NCBI RefSeq assembly: GCF_003339845.1
Contig: NZ_PPTR01000001.1
Location: 62,001-126,000, forward strand
Reading direction: 5' to 3'
DNA length: 64,000 nucleotides
Source of the DNA: Gordonibacter sp. 28C
Lineage (GTDB): Bacteria > Actinomycetota > Coriobacteriia > Coriobacteriales > Eggerthellaceae
Shown here: positions 56,812 through 64,000 of the stretch, piece by piece
How the letters are laid out: each line of letters starts with the position of its first letter
Numbering within the stretch: position 1 is the stretch's first letter
The notes under the pieces: generated by a model
What the model was told of the DNA's origin: nothing
The model's database searches: none
What the model saw: only the letters and a program-made list of their open reading frames with translations
Program-made: the position numbers and the translations under genes

Positions 56812-57513
56812 CTAGCGGCGTCGCTCGGCGGTGCGGTCGTCCAGCGCAAGGTCGGCCATGCTGGAGACCCAGAGCATCTGGGGGCTCATGACATGGGGCG
56901 ACGCGTCGGCGAGCGAGGGGAGGCTTTCGCGAGTCCAGTCGAGCGCGGCGCGTCGGACGGCTGCTTCCGATTCGTAGCGTTCGGGCTCGTTCAACCCCAG
57001 GCGCTTGGCGAAGAGCACGGCGGGAAAGGAGCGTCGCGCGTTGGCGGCGATGGTGGCTGTGTTGTTGTATATCTGCTGCTTTTGGGAGATGGCGCTCATG
57101 GTGGAATCGAGCTTGGAACTCGCTTGGCGGCTGGTGGTGCCGGCCACGAACGTCGCATCGACCTCCGCCGCCGCGTAGACGCGCTCGATGGCTCGCACGA
57201 GCCGGTCGTCGGCAGCTGCGGCACTACGCGGGCCGTCAGCCTGGACGGCGGCCCGCGAGGCGGACTCGACGTCGTTCAGCGCCCGGCGCAGCGGGGTTGG
57301 GGCGTTGGACGACGCCCGCGACGCCTCCTCGTCTCGCCCGACGGCGGCGACGAACGAAGGCACGGCTTCGATCCCGCGCTGCCTCAGTTCGTTCAGGTGG
57401 CGCCAAGCGGTCTCGACGTCGTGCTGCTGCGACTTCAGGTTCGCTATGGAAACCAGGCAAACGGCGGCGACGATGACGGTTGCGAGGACGAGGGGGATAA
57501 GAATGTGGTTCAT
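56812..57513 (-). CDS. LemA-family protein
   Basis: A 233-residue protein: one N-terminal helix (ILIPLVLATVIVAAVCLVSIANL), then a helical bundle with the family's conserved pattern near the C-terminal half, QKQQIYNNTATIAANARRSFPAVLFAKRLGL, matching LemA's YN-x(n)-FP signature. LemA proteins are membrane-anchored, mostly helical, of unknown function. ATG 57513 has AAAGG a little far upstream; codons further upstream in this frame show no family similarity. No operon partner. Confidence 0.78.
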   Translation of the reverse strand: MNHILIPLVLATVIVAAVCLVSIANLKSQQHDVETAWRHLNELRQRGIEAVPSFVAAVGRDEEASRASSNAPTPLRRALNDVESASRAAVQADGPRSAAAADDRLVRAIERVYAAAEVDATFVAGTTSRQASSKLDSTMSAISQKQQIYNNTATIAANARRSFPAVLFAKRLGLNEPERYESEAAVRRAALDWTRESLPSLADASPHVMSPQMLWVSSMADLALDDRTAERRR

Positions 57514-57650
57514 TCCGAAGGACCTTTCGGATTTGCGGGCAATCCATCCAGTGTACGACGGTGCGGGGCCATGAGACAGAACGTGCAGGCACCTGTTGTT
57601 GCGATGGCAACTGCACGATAGGGCGTGTGGGCAGAGTATGTCGTCCGAAA

Positions 57651-57682
57651 ACGAGAAAGCCGCCAACCGGCGGCTTTCTCGT
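57651..57682 (-). terminator. Intrinsic terminator of the pknB operon
   Basis: A perfect 14-bp stem (outer end ACGAGAAAGCC) with a 4-base loop, 16 bases past the PknB stop. On the minus strand the stem ends in GGCTTTCTCGT and TTTC follows. Confidence 0.75.
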
Positions 57683-57697
57683 TGCTTGCGCTTGCGG

Positions 57698-59695
57698 TTA
57701 GTTCGTCGTGTCCCCGCTGGGCGTGGGAGTGGGAGTGGGCGTCGACTGCTTGAACACCACGGTGACGGCGATGCTGTTCTTCACGTTGCTCACGGTGAAG
57801 CTGCCGCCGCTAGCGGCCACGGTGTAGGTGTTGCCGTTCGTGTCGGTGACGGACGATACCGTGTAGCCGCTGGTGGGCGTGACGGTGAAGGTGACGCTGC
57901 CGCCCTCGTCGACGTTCATGGACGTCGGGGACACGTAGCCGCCCTCGCCTGAAACCGAGGCGGTCACGGTGAAGCTGGAGGGTTTGTCCTTGCCGGTGCT
58001 GACCACGATGTTGACGGTCTCGCCGTCTTTGAGCGTTTTGCCGCCGGTGGGGTTCTGGCTGATAACCATGTTCTCGGCGACGGTGTCGCTGGAAGCGTAG
58101 TCCGTCGTGACGTTGAACCCGGCGTTGTTGAGCGTGGCCACGGCATCGCCTTCGTACTTGCCAACCACGTTGGGCACTTCGCTGCCCTCGGAGCCGAGCG
58201 ACGGATAGTATTCGACGGTGTCGCCCTTGTTGACCTTGGTTCCTGCTGCGGGATTCGTGCCCATGACCAGGCCCTTGGCAACAGAGTCCGAGTATTTGCC
58301 CTCGCCTGCGCTGGGTATAAGCCCCTTGTCCTTCAGGGCCTGTTTCGCCTCTTCCAGCGACTTGCCCGTCAAATCGGGCACCTCGATTTGCTGCACGCCC
58401 TGCGACACGGTGACGTTGATCTTCGAGCCCTTCTCGCGCTTGTCGCCGGCCTTGGGATCTTGGCTGATGATCTTGCCCGCTTCGACCTTGTCGTCGTACT
58501 TCTGGTCGGTCGTGCCCATTTCGAAGCCGGCGGCTTTCAGCTCGGCCGTGGCCTCCTCGACGGTCTTGCCCGTCACGTCGGGCACGGGGTCGCCCGTGGC
58601 GAAGCCGCCCATGAGGGCGAACGCCGCGATGCCCACCACGGCCAACGCGGCGATGATGCCGATCACTATGCCGATGGTCTTCTTGTTGCTCTTCTTCTTG
58701 CCGTCGTCCACGCGGAAGTTCTTGCCGCCGTTCGACGTGCCCGCCGGCTTCACGCCGTTGCCGCCCATGGCGGGCATGACGGCGGTGCCGTCGGCCACGG
58801 CCATGGGGGGAACCACGCCGCCCATGACGGCCGTTTCGGCGCTGGTGAAGCTGCCCGCGTTCACGGGGCGGCCGGCAAGGTAGTCGTTCAGCGCGTAGCG
58901 CATGTCCTGCGCGGTGGCGAACCGCTCGGCGGGGTTCTTCGCCATGGCGCGCATGATGATGGACTCAAGGCCGGGATCGATGTCGGGGTTGATCTCGCGC
59001 GGCGGGGCCGGCAGGTCGTTCACTTGCTTCATGGCCACGCTCACGGCGTCGGGACCGTCGAAGGGCAACCTGCCCGTGGCGGCCTCGTACAGCACGATGC
59101 CCAGCGAGTAGATATCGCTGGCGGCGGTGAGCTCCTTGCCCTGGGCCTGCTCCGGCGAGATGTAGTGCGCCGTGCCCAGCACCGACGACGTTTGCGTCAT
59201 CACGGAGTTCTTGGCACGCGCGATGCCGAAGTCCATGACCTTCACGTTGCCGTCGGGCTGCACCATGATGTTCTGCGGCTTGATGTCGCGGTGGATGATG
59301 TCCAGGTTGTGCGCCACAGTGAGGGCCTGGCACACCTGCGAGCCTATCTCGGCCACCTTGCGCTGGTTGATGGCGCCGCGCTCGTTGATGGCCGTCTTCA
59401 AGTCGCTTCCGCGCACGAATTCCATGACGATGTAGTACGTGCCGTCGTCCTGGCCCCAGTCGTACACGTTCACGATGTACGGGCTCTGCAGGTTGGCGGC
59501 TGCGGCGGCCTCCTGCTTGAAGCGCTGGGTGAAGTTGGGGTCGGCGGCGTACTGGGGCAGCATGACCTTCACCGCAACCAGGCGTCCGAGCACGTTGTCC
59601 TGCGCTCGATACACCTCGGCCATGCCGCCGATACCGATGCGCTCGGTTATCTGGTAGCGGTTGTTGAACACCCTGCCTGTCATGTTTCCGGTCAC
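57698..59695 (-). CDS. pknB: PknB-type Ser/Thr protein kinase with PASTA repeats
   Basis: A 665-residue membrane kinase: kinase domain ~12-275 (glycine loop GIGGMAEV, Lys43, HRDIKPQN with Asp137, DFG 155-157, APE region as SPEQ), Gly/Pro-rich juxtamembrane, one helix (GIVIGIIAALAVVGIAAFAL), then three PASTA repeats (PDVTGKTVEEATAELKAAGF; PDLTGKSLEEAKQALKDKGL; PNVVGKYEGDAVATLNNAGF) and a final InlB-like strand-rich domain. PASTA domains bind muropeptides and lipid II. It is the last gene of the cluster with SEDS/PBP, PP2C and FHA genes. Start GTG 59695 behind GGAGC; ATG 59683 is possible. Confidence 0.94.
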   Translation of the reverse strand: MTGNMTGRVFNNRYQITERIGIGGMAEVYRAQDNVLGRLVAVKVMLPQYAADPNFTQRFKQEAAAAANLQSPYIVNVYDWGQDDGTYYIVMEFVRGSDLKTAINERGAINQRKVAEIGSQVCQALTVAHNLDIIHRDIKPQNIMVQPDGNVKVMDFGIARAKNSVMTQTSSVLGTAHYISPEQAQGKELTAASDIYSLGIVLYEAATGRLPFDGPDAVSVAMKQVNDLPAPPREINPDIDPGLESIIMRAMAKNPAERFATAQDMRYALNDYLAGRPVNAGSFTSAETAVMGGVVPPMAVADGTAVMPAMGGNGVKPAGTSNGGKNFRVDDGKKKSNKKTIGIVIGIIAALAVVGIAAFALMGGFATGDPVPDVTGKTVEEATAELKAAGFEMGTTDQKYDDKVEAGKIISQDPKAGDKREKGSKINVTVSQGVQQIEVPDLTGKSLEEAKQALKDKGLIPSAGEGKYSDSVAKGLVMGTNPAAGTKVNKGDTVEYYPSLGSEGSEVPNVVGKYEGDAVATLNNAGFNVTTDYASSDTVAENMVISQNPTGGKTLKDGETVNIVVSTGKDKPSSFTVTASVSGEGGYVSPTSMNVDEGGSVTFTVTPTSGYTVSSVTDTNGNTYTVAASGGSFTVSNVKNSIAVTVVFKQSTPTPTPTPSGDTTN

Positions 59696-59773
59696 GTTTC
59701 TGCTCCTTTAGGTCACATGCTCATGGCGGTACTGCGTGTCAAGGTTGATACGATTGCCATAAGCATACCTTAT

Positions 59774-62539
59774 TTACAAAAGCCCTTGCACCTGCAAGGC
59801 CGTTTTCAACACATTCTGCGCCCGCTCGGTGCCCATGCCCTCGCCGGCATCCTCGAGGTTGATGGCCACCACCACGCGCGGGTTGTCGGCGGGCGCCATG
59901 CCCACGAACCAGCTGTCGTTGCTGTTTTCCTTTTCGGCCGTGCCGGTTTTGCCCGCCACTTCCACGCCGTCGATGGCGGCTGCGGTGCCCGTGCCGTTCG
60001 TGACGACGCCCTTGAGCACGTCCTTCACGCGGTTCGCCGTCTCCTTGCTCACGGCTTGCAGGAACTTGTTCGGCGTGGCCGTGAAGCTGCGCTCGCCGTT
60101 GGCGTTGTAGACGCCCTCAACCAGGTAGGGGTTCATGATGGTGCCGTCGTTGGCTATGGCGCAACCGACCATGGCCATTTCCAGCACCGTGGCCTGCGGC
60201 CCGGCGGGGCTTTTGTGATTCGTGGGGTTCACCGGTTCGCCGGCGGCGGCCCAGGCGGTTTCCCACGTGGTCATCTCGCTGGGGTCTGCCATAAGCGACA
60301 TGAGGGCGGTGTCCAGCGTGAAGTCGAGTTCTTTGTTGAAGCCGAACTTCTCGGCGCCGTCCACGAGCTTCTGGGCGCCCATCTCGACGCCCAACTGGCC
60401 GAACACGGTGTTGCTCGACAACTCGGTCGCGCGGGCGAGCGTGATGTCGCCGTAGGAGTTCTTGTTGAAGTTGGATATGTTCGCATTGCCGATGTCCATG
60501 GTGCCCGGCGACGAGAACACGGTGTCCTCCTTCGCCACGCCGTCCTCGAGCGCCGTCGCCAGCGTTACGATCTTGAACGTGGAGCCGGGGGCGTAGCGCG
60601 TCTGTATCGCGCGGTTCAGCAGCGTGCTCACGCCGTCGGGGTTGGCGTTGGCCTTCTCGATCTCGGCGGCGAAATCGGCCGCGTTGTAGGTGGGCGACGA
60701 GGCCATGGCCAGCACGGCGCCCGTGTCGGGGTCGAGAACCACGCACGCGCCCGCGTATCCGGAAAGCGCGTCCTGCGCGGCCTGCTGTATCTTGGAGTTC
60801 AGCGTGAGCGTGACGTCGTTGCCCACGCCGCCGATGCCGGCCAGCGAGTTCAGCACGTCGGTCCAGCTGGCGAAGTTCTGCTGGCCCTTCAGCGTGTCGT
60901 TCTCGGCGGCCTCGATACCGGAGGTGCCGAACTGCGTGGACGCGTAGCCCACCACCTGGCTGGCCAGGTCGCCCGCCGGATAGACGCGCTCGTAGGTGCC
61001 GTCCTCCTGTTCCACGCTCTGCGCCAGCACCGTGCCGTCGTACGTGGAGATGGTGCCGCGCTCGGTGCGCGCCTCCTTCGCCAGCGTGTGGTTGTTGCCG
61101 GGCATGTTCTGGTAGTAGTTCGCCTGCACCACCATGATGAGCGTGAGGTTCGCCACCAGAAGCGCGAACAGCACGGACAGGATGAGTATGGCGTGCGTGA
61201 GCCGCTTGCCCAGCGACACGCGCCCCAGCACGCTGTTCGCATGCAGCGAGCTGGTGGCGCTGGCCACTTCGGAGCCCACGCCGGTGGCCTCGTCGCCGCA
61301 GCGCAGCAGGAAGCCTACCGCGATGAAGCTGGCCAGAAGCGACGAGCCGCCCTGGCTGATGAAGGGCAGCGTGAGGCCCGTGAGGGGGATGAGCCGGGTG
61401 ATGCCGCCCACGATGATGAACGCCTGCAGCACGATCATGGTGGTGAGGCCCACGGCGACGAACGAGCTCACGTCGCTCTTCGCGCGCGCCGCCGTCACGA
61501 AGCCGCGGATGGCCAGGCACAGGAACAGCAGCAGCACGCCGGCCGCGCCCAGCAGGCCTATCTCCTCGGCGATGGCCGCGAAGATGTAGTCGCTCTCCAC
61601 CACGGGGATGTTCTCGGCCAAACCGCGCCCGATGCCCACGCCGAACAGGTCGCCGTCGGCTATAGAGTAGATGCCCTGCACCAGCTGGTAGCCGGTGTCC
61701 TGCGCGTCGGCGAAGGGGTCGAGCCAGTTCTGCACGCGCACCTGCACGTGGTCGAACCCTATATAGGCTCCCACGCCGCCGATGGCGATGAGTCCCAGGC
61801 CCACTACGAGGAAGAACTTCTTGCCGGTGGCCACGTACAGCATGATAAGGAACAGGAAGAAGAACACGAGCGCGCTGCCCAGGTCCTTCTCGAACACCAC
61901 GATGACCAACGCCACCAGCCACATGAGCAGAAGCGGCAGCAGCACGCGGATGTCGGGCAGCTTGAACGGCCCCACGCGCCACGTGAACACGGAGAGCATC
62001 TCGCGGTTCTGCGCCAGATAGCCGGCCAGGAACAGCACGATGACGATCTTCGCGATCTCGCCGGGTTGGAAGGAGTAGCTGCCGATGGACAGCCAGATGC
62101 GGCTGCCGTAGATCTCCTGGCCGATTCCCGGCACCAAGGGCGAGAGCAGCAGCAGGAAGCCCACGATCATGAGCGTGTACTTGTACTTGGCCACCTTGTC
62201 CAGGTTGCGCACCAGCACCATGACCAGCACCATGCACGCCACGCCCAAGAACAGCCACATGACCTGGCCCAAAGCAAGCTTGGGCGCCAGGCGTTCCACG
62301 AAGCAGATGCCTATACCCGACAACGCGAACACGATGGGCAGGATGGCCGGGTCGGCCTTGGGCGCGAATTTGCGCGTGGCCAGGTGCGCGATGACGAACG
62401 CCGCGAAGATGCCGATGGGCACCCCCAGCGTGGTGGCGTCCAGGCTCTGCCCTTTGTTGATGGCCAGCATGGCGAACAGCAGCACCACGATGGGCGCTGC
62501 CACGCACAGCAGGATGAGCTCGATGTTGCGGCGCGTCAT
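59774..62539 (-). CDS. Fused SEDS glycosyltransferase (FtsW/RodA) and class B penicillin-binding protein
   Basis: A single 921-residue reading frame. Residues ~5-415 are a ten-helix SEDS protein (SIGSYSFQPGEIAKI, FEKDLGSALVFFF, NWLDPFADAQDTGYQLVQG, FISQGGSSLLASFIAVG). A ~30-residue linker follows, then a new membrane helix (~446-474) and a penicillin-binding transpeptidase with SxxK at Ser653-Lys656 (PGSTFKIV), SxN at 708-710 (LSSN) and KTG at 864-866 (AGKTGTAEK). In most bacteria these are two proteins (RodA-PBP2, FtsW-FtsI) that form a polymerase-transpeptidase complex; in mycobacteria rodA and pbpA are adjacent genes. The start is ATG 62539, which overlaps the phosphatase stop. Confidence 0.93.
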   Translation of the reverse strand: MTRRNIELILLCVAAPIVVLLFAMLAINKGQSLDATTLGVPIGIFAAFVIAHLATRKFAPKADPAILPIVFALSGIGICFVERLAPKLALGQVMWLFLGVACMVLVMVLVRNLDKVAKYKYTLMIVGFLLLLSPLVPGIGQEIYGSRIWLSIGSYSFQPGEIAKIVIVLFLAGYLAQNREMLSVFTWRVGPFKLPDIRVLLPLLLMWLVALVIVVFEKDLGSALVFFFLFLIMLYVATGKKFFLVVGLGLIAIGGVGAYIGFDHVQVRVQNWLDPFADAQDTGYQLVQGIYSIADGDLFGVGIGRGLAENIPVVESDYIFAAIAEEIGLLGAAGVLLLFLCLAIRGFVTAARAKSDVSSFVAVGLTTMIVLQAFIIVGGITRLIPLTGLTLPFISQGGSSLLASFIAVGFLLRCGDEATGVGSEVASATSSLHANSVLGRVSLGKRLTHAILILSVLFALLVANLTLIMVVQANYYQNMPGNNHTLAKEARTERGTISTYDGTVLAQSVEQEDGTYERVYPAGDLASQVVGYASTQFGTSGIEAAENDTLKGQQNFASWTDVLNSLAGIGGVGNDVTLTLNSKIQQAAQDALSGYAGACVVLDPDTGAVLAMASSPTYNAADFAAEIEKANANPDGVSTLLNRAIQTRYAPGSTFKIVTLATALEDGVAKEDTVFSSPGTMDIGNANISNFNKNSYGDITLARATELSSNTVFGQLGVEMGAQKLVDGAEKFGFNKELDFTLDTALMSLMADPSEMTTWETAWAAAGEPVNPTNHKSPAGPQATVLEMAMVGCAIANDGTIMNPYLVEGVYNANGERSFTATPNKFLQAVSKETANRVKDVLKGVVTNGTGTAAAIDGVEVAGKTGTAEKENSNDSWFVGMAPADNPRVVVAINLEDAGEGMGTERAQNVLKTALQVQGLL

Positions 62540-63792
62540 GCGGCGCCGCCTTGGGTGTCGGCAGGAGCGGGCGGGTTCGCGTCGTGCGTGCCGCCGGTGC
62601 TGTCGGCCCCTCCGCCTTCTTCGGCGGCTGCTGCGCTGTTGGAAGCTCCGCCGTTCGCAGCGTTGCCGCTCGCTGCACCGTCCTTGTCCTGTTTCGCCTT
62701 GGCGTCGATATCCGCTTGGTATTCCTTGACCAGCTCCTCGGCGGCCTCCACGCTGTCGACGCGCCAGCCGTCCTTCAGCCGTTCCTGGAACCCGGGCTGC
62801 AAGTCGCTCACCGCCACGTCCGTGGATTTCACCAGCTCGGAGTAGCTCAGACCGAACACGTTGCCCGGCACGCCGCGGTAGATGGCCACCTTGCCGTCCT
62901 GATCGACGAGGTAGGCGGCGTTGTGCAGGTACTCGTTCGTGCCCCAGGCCGTGGCGCCCACGATGGCGGCGAACAGCACGAGCACGAGCGCGATGGAGAA
63001 CTTCGTCTTGCGGGCCATCTTCTTGCGGCGCACTTCGGCGAAGCCCGTGACGTCGGCCACGATCACGGTGACGTTGTCGTGGCCTCCGGCCGCTATGGCT
63101 TCGTTCACCAGCTGCGACGCGCAGCGCTGCGGGTCGCGCACGCGGGCCAGCACCGATTCTATGTCTTGGTCGCGCACCATGCTCGAAAGGCCGTCGGAGC
63201 ATACGAGCAAGCGGTCGCCCGTCTCCACGTTGATCTCGTACAGATCGGGCTGGGTATGCGGGTCGCTGCCCAGCGCGCGGGTGATGACCGAGCGGTTCGG
63301 GTGCGTGCGCGCCTCCTCGGGCGTGAGCTGCCCGGCCTCTATCATGTCGGCCATGAGGCTGTGGTCGCGCGTGAGCTGCTGGAGTTTTCCCTGGTGCAGC
63401 AAGTAGGCGCGCGAGTCGCCCACCTGGGCTACGATGAGCCGCTCGCCTTCCAGCATGGCGGCGGTCACGGTGGTGCCCATGCCCTCGCGCCCGCGTCCCT
63501 CGTGCGCTGCGTGGATGATGGCGCGGTTGGCCTCTTCCACGGCGCGGCCGAGCGCCTCGGGGTCGGGATGCGCCGGCGCGCGTTCGGCCAGCACGTTCAC
63601 GGCTATCTCGGAGGCCACCTCGCCGGCCGCGTGCCCGCCCATGCCGTCGGCGACGGCGAACAGGGGCGGCGTGACGATGAGGCTGTCCTCGTTGTGGTCG
63701 CGCAAGCAGCCGATGTCGGTGCGGCTGCCGAACGTGGTGGTGGCCCCCTTGCGCGTATGGGGGGTCGACTTGTACGAGCGCTCGGCGGCCAT
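62536..63792 (-). CDS. pstP: PP2C-family Ser/Thr phosphatase (PstP-like)
   Basis: A 418-residue membrane protein: PP2C domain ~20-255 (RDHNEDS with metal Asp36, VADGMGGHAAGEVAS, GMGTTVTAAML, VGDSRAYLL, VCSDGLSSMV, GGHDNVTVIVADV), a helix (TKFSIALVLVLFAAIVGATAWG), a ~100-residue extracellular domain, and an Ala/Gly/Asn-rich tail. It should reverse PknB phosphorylation. It overlaps the fusion gene by 4 bases downstream and the FHA gene by one base upstream, so the four genes form one operon as in other actinobacteria. Confidence 0.93.
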   Translation of the reverse strand: MAAERSYKSTPHTRKGATTTFGSRTDIGCLRDHNEDSLIVTPPLFAVADGMGGHAAGEVASEIAVNVLAERAPAHPDPEALGRAVEEANRAIIHAAHEGRGREGMGTTVTAAMLEGERLIVAQVGDSRAYLLHQGKLQQLTRDHSLMADMIEAGQLTPEEARTHPNRSVITRALGSDPHTQPDLYEINVETGDRLLVCSDGLSSMVRDQDIESVLARVRDPQRCASQLVNEAIAAGGHDNVTVIVADVTGFAEVRRKKMARKTKFSIALVLVLFAAIVGATAWGTNEYLHNAAYLVDQDGKVAIYRGVPGNVFGLSYSELVKSTDVAVSDLQPGFQERLKDGWRVDSVEAAEELVKEYQADIDAKAKQDKDGAASGNAANGGASNSAAAAEEGGGADSTGGTHDANPPAPADTQGGAA

Positions 63793-64000
63793 CAGGCGAA
63801 CCTCACGCGGATGGCCACGTCGCCCACGTTGACCACGTCGCCGTTCTTCAGGGCCACCGGCTCGCCGATGAGCTGGCCGTTCACGGCGGTGCCGTTCGTG
63901 GAGCCCAGGTCCTCGACGAACAGGTTCTGGCCCATGAGGGAGAAGCGGGCATGGCGGCCCGACACGTATCCCGCGCCCACCACGATGTCGGCACCGGGGC
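63792..64000 (-). CDS. FHA-domain protein (5' part outside window)
   Basis: The last ~69 residues of a protein whose start is beyond the window. A forkhead-associated domain is visible: GYVSGRHARFSL (the SxxH phospho-Thr contact), LGSTNGTAVNG, and GDVVNVGDVAIRVRF at the end. In mycobacteria FhaB (FipA) occupies this place, upstream of pstP, and binds phosphorylated division proteins. Its TGA overlaps the PP2C start codon. How much precedes this domain is unknown. Confidence 0.9.
   Translation of the reverse strand, partial: PGADIVVGAGYVSGRHARFSLMGQNLFVEDLGSTNGTAVNGQLIGEPVALKNGDVVNVGDVAIRVRFA

Noticed and set aside
58388-62845. 1485-codon open frame on the plus strand opposite pknB and the SEDS/PBP gene
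   Set aside because: Antisense shadow of highly biased coding sequence; no start site, composition unlike a protein.
1-64000. CRISPR arrays, rRNA genes or full insertion sequences
   Set aside because: No regularly spaced repeats, no rRNA motifs and no transposase gene were seen on either strand.

Overview
The window is high-GC bacterial DNA (about two thirds G+C) with dense gene packing. Tat-exported and cytoplasmic molybdopterin enzymes, TorD-type chaperones, NapGH-like ferredoxins, MarR/LuxR/LysR regulators and an actinobacterial PknB/PP2C/FHA morphogenesis cluster together point to an anaerobic Coriobacteriia member, most likely Eggerthellaceae (Eggerthella/Gordonibacter-like). This placement is inferred from gene content, not from a database search. 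The actinobacterial cluster and an exact consensus parS site suggest the segment lies in the origin-proximal part of the chromosome.

Layout. 1-1.2 kb: end of a histidine kinase plus an OmpR-type regulator. 1.5-6.5 kb: Mo-enzyme operon 1 (Tat-lipoprotein catalytic subunit, four-cluster ferredoxin, TorD chaperone, heme-type membrane protein, stand-alone LuxR HTH). 6.5-10.4 kb: a divergently encoded double-MarR regulator and Mo-enzyme unit 2 (cytoplasmic, atypical Fe-S site, small ferredoxin). 10.7-16.7 kb: QueT-like transporter, glycosyltransferase, TauE/SafE exporter, LytS-like kinase, small zinc-ribbon protein, LysR regulator. 17.1-28.4 kb: MFS transporter, cytoplasmic Mo-enzyme 3 with ferredoxin, then a zinc-ribbon protein, a 1000-residue BadF/HgdC-type ATPase (activase), a double-cubane-like partner, an OFA-type MFS and RarD. 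28.6-38.3 kb: a DHA2 drug exporter, EamA exporter, shikimate kinase, tRNA-binding protein, parS, small XRE regulators, a Phd/RelE toxin-antitoxin pair, a MATE/MarR cassette and a glycine-riboswitch-controlled AGCS symporter. 39.2-46.2 kb: Mo-enzyme operon 4 (Tat catalytic subunit, DmsB, DmsC, TorD, NapG, NapH). 46.3-51.7 kb: a MacAB-like efflux operon divergent from its probable two-component system. 51.7-57.5 kb: lipoprotein, a frameshifted surface protein preceded by a 12-base homopolymer, tRNA-Arg(CCU), NlpC/P60 hydrolase, LemA protein. 57.7-64 kb: PknB with PASTA domains, a fused SEDS/class B PBP, a PP2C phosphatase and an FHA protein cut by the window edge.

How the parts work together. 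Four different Mo-bisPGD enzymes lie in 41 kb, each with its own ferredoxin and a differently built electron-transfer or transport context. This fits a gut anaerobe that respires or reductively modifies many organic substrates; catechol-dehydroxylase-like roles are plausible but unproven. The 18.6-26 kb segment, where a Mo-enzyme sits beside an ATP-driven low-potential activase system, is the best candidate for an undescribed metabolic system. The other stand-out features are the single-polypeptide FtsW/RodA-PBP fusion, the homopolymer in the 5' end of a surface-protein gene, the consensus parS, and several dispersed palindromic elements, one of them lying in frame inside a gene.
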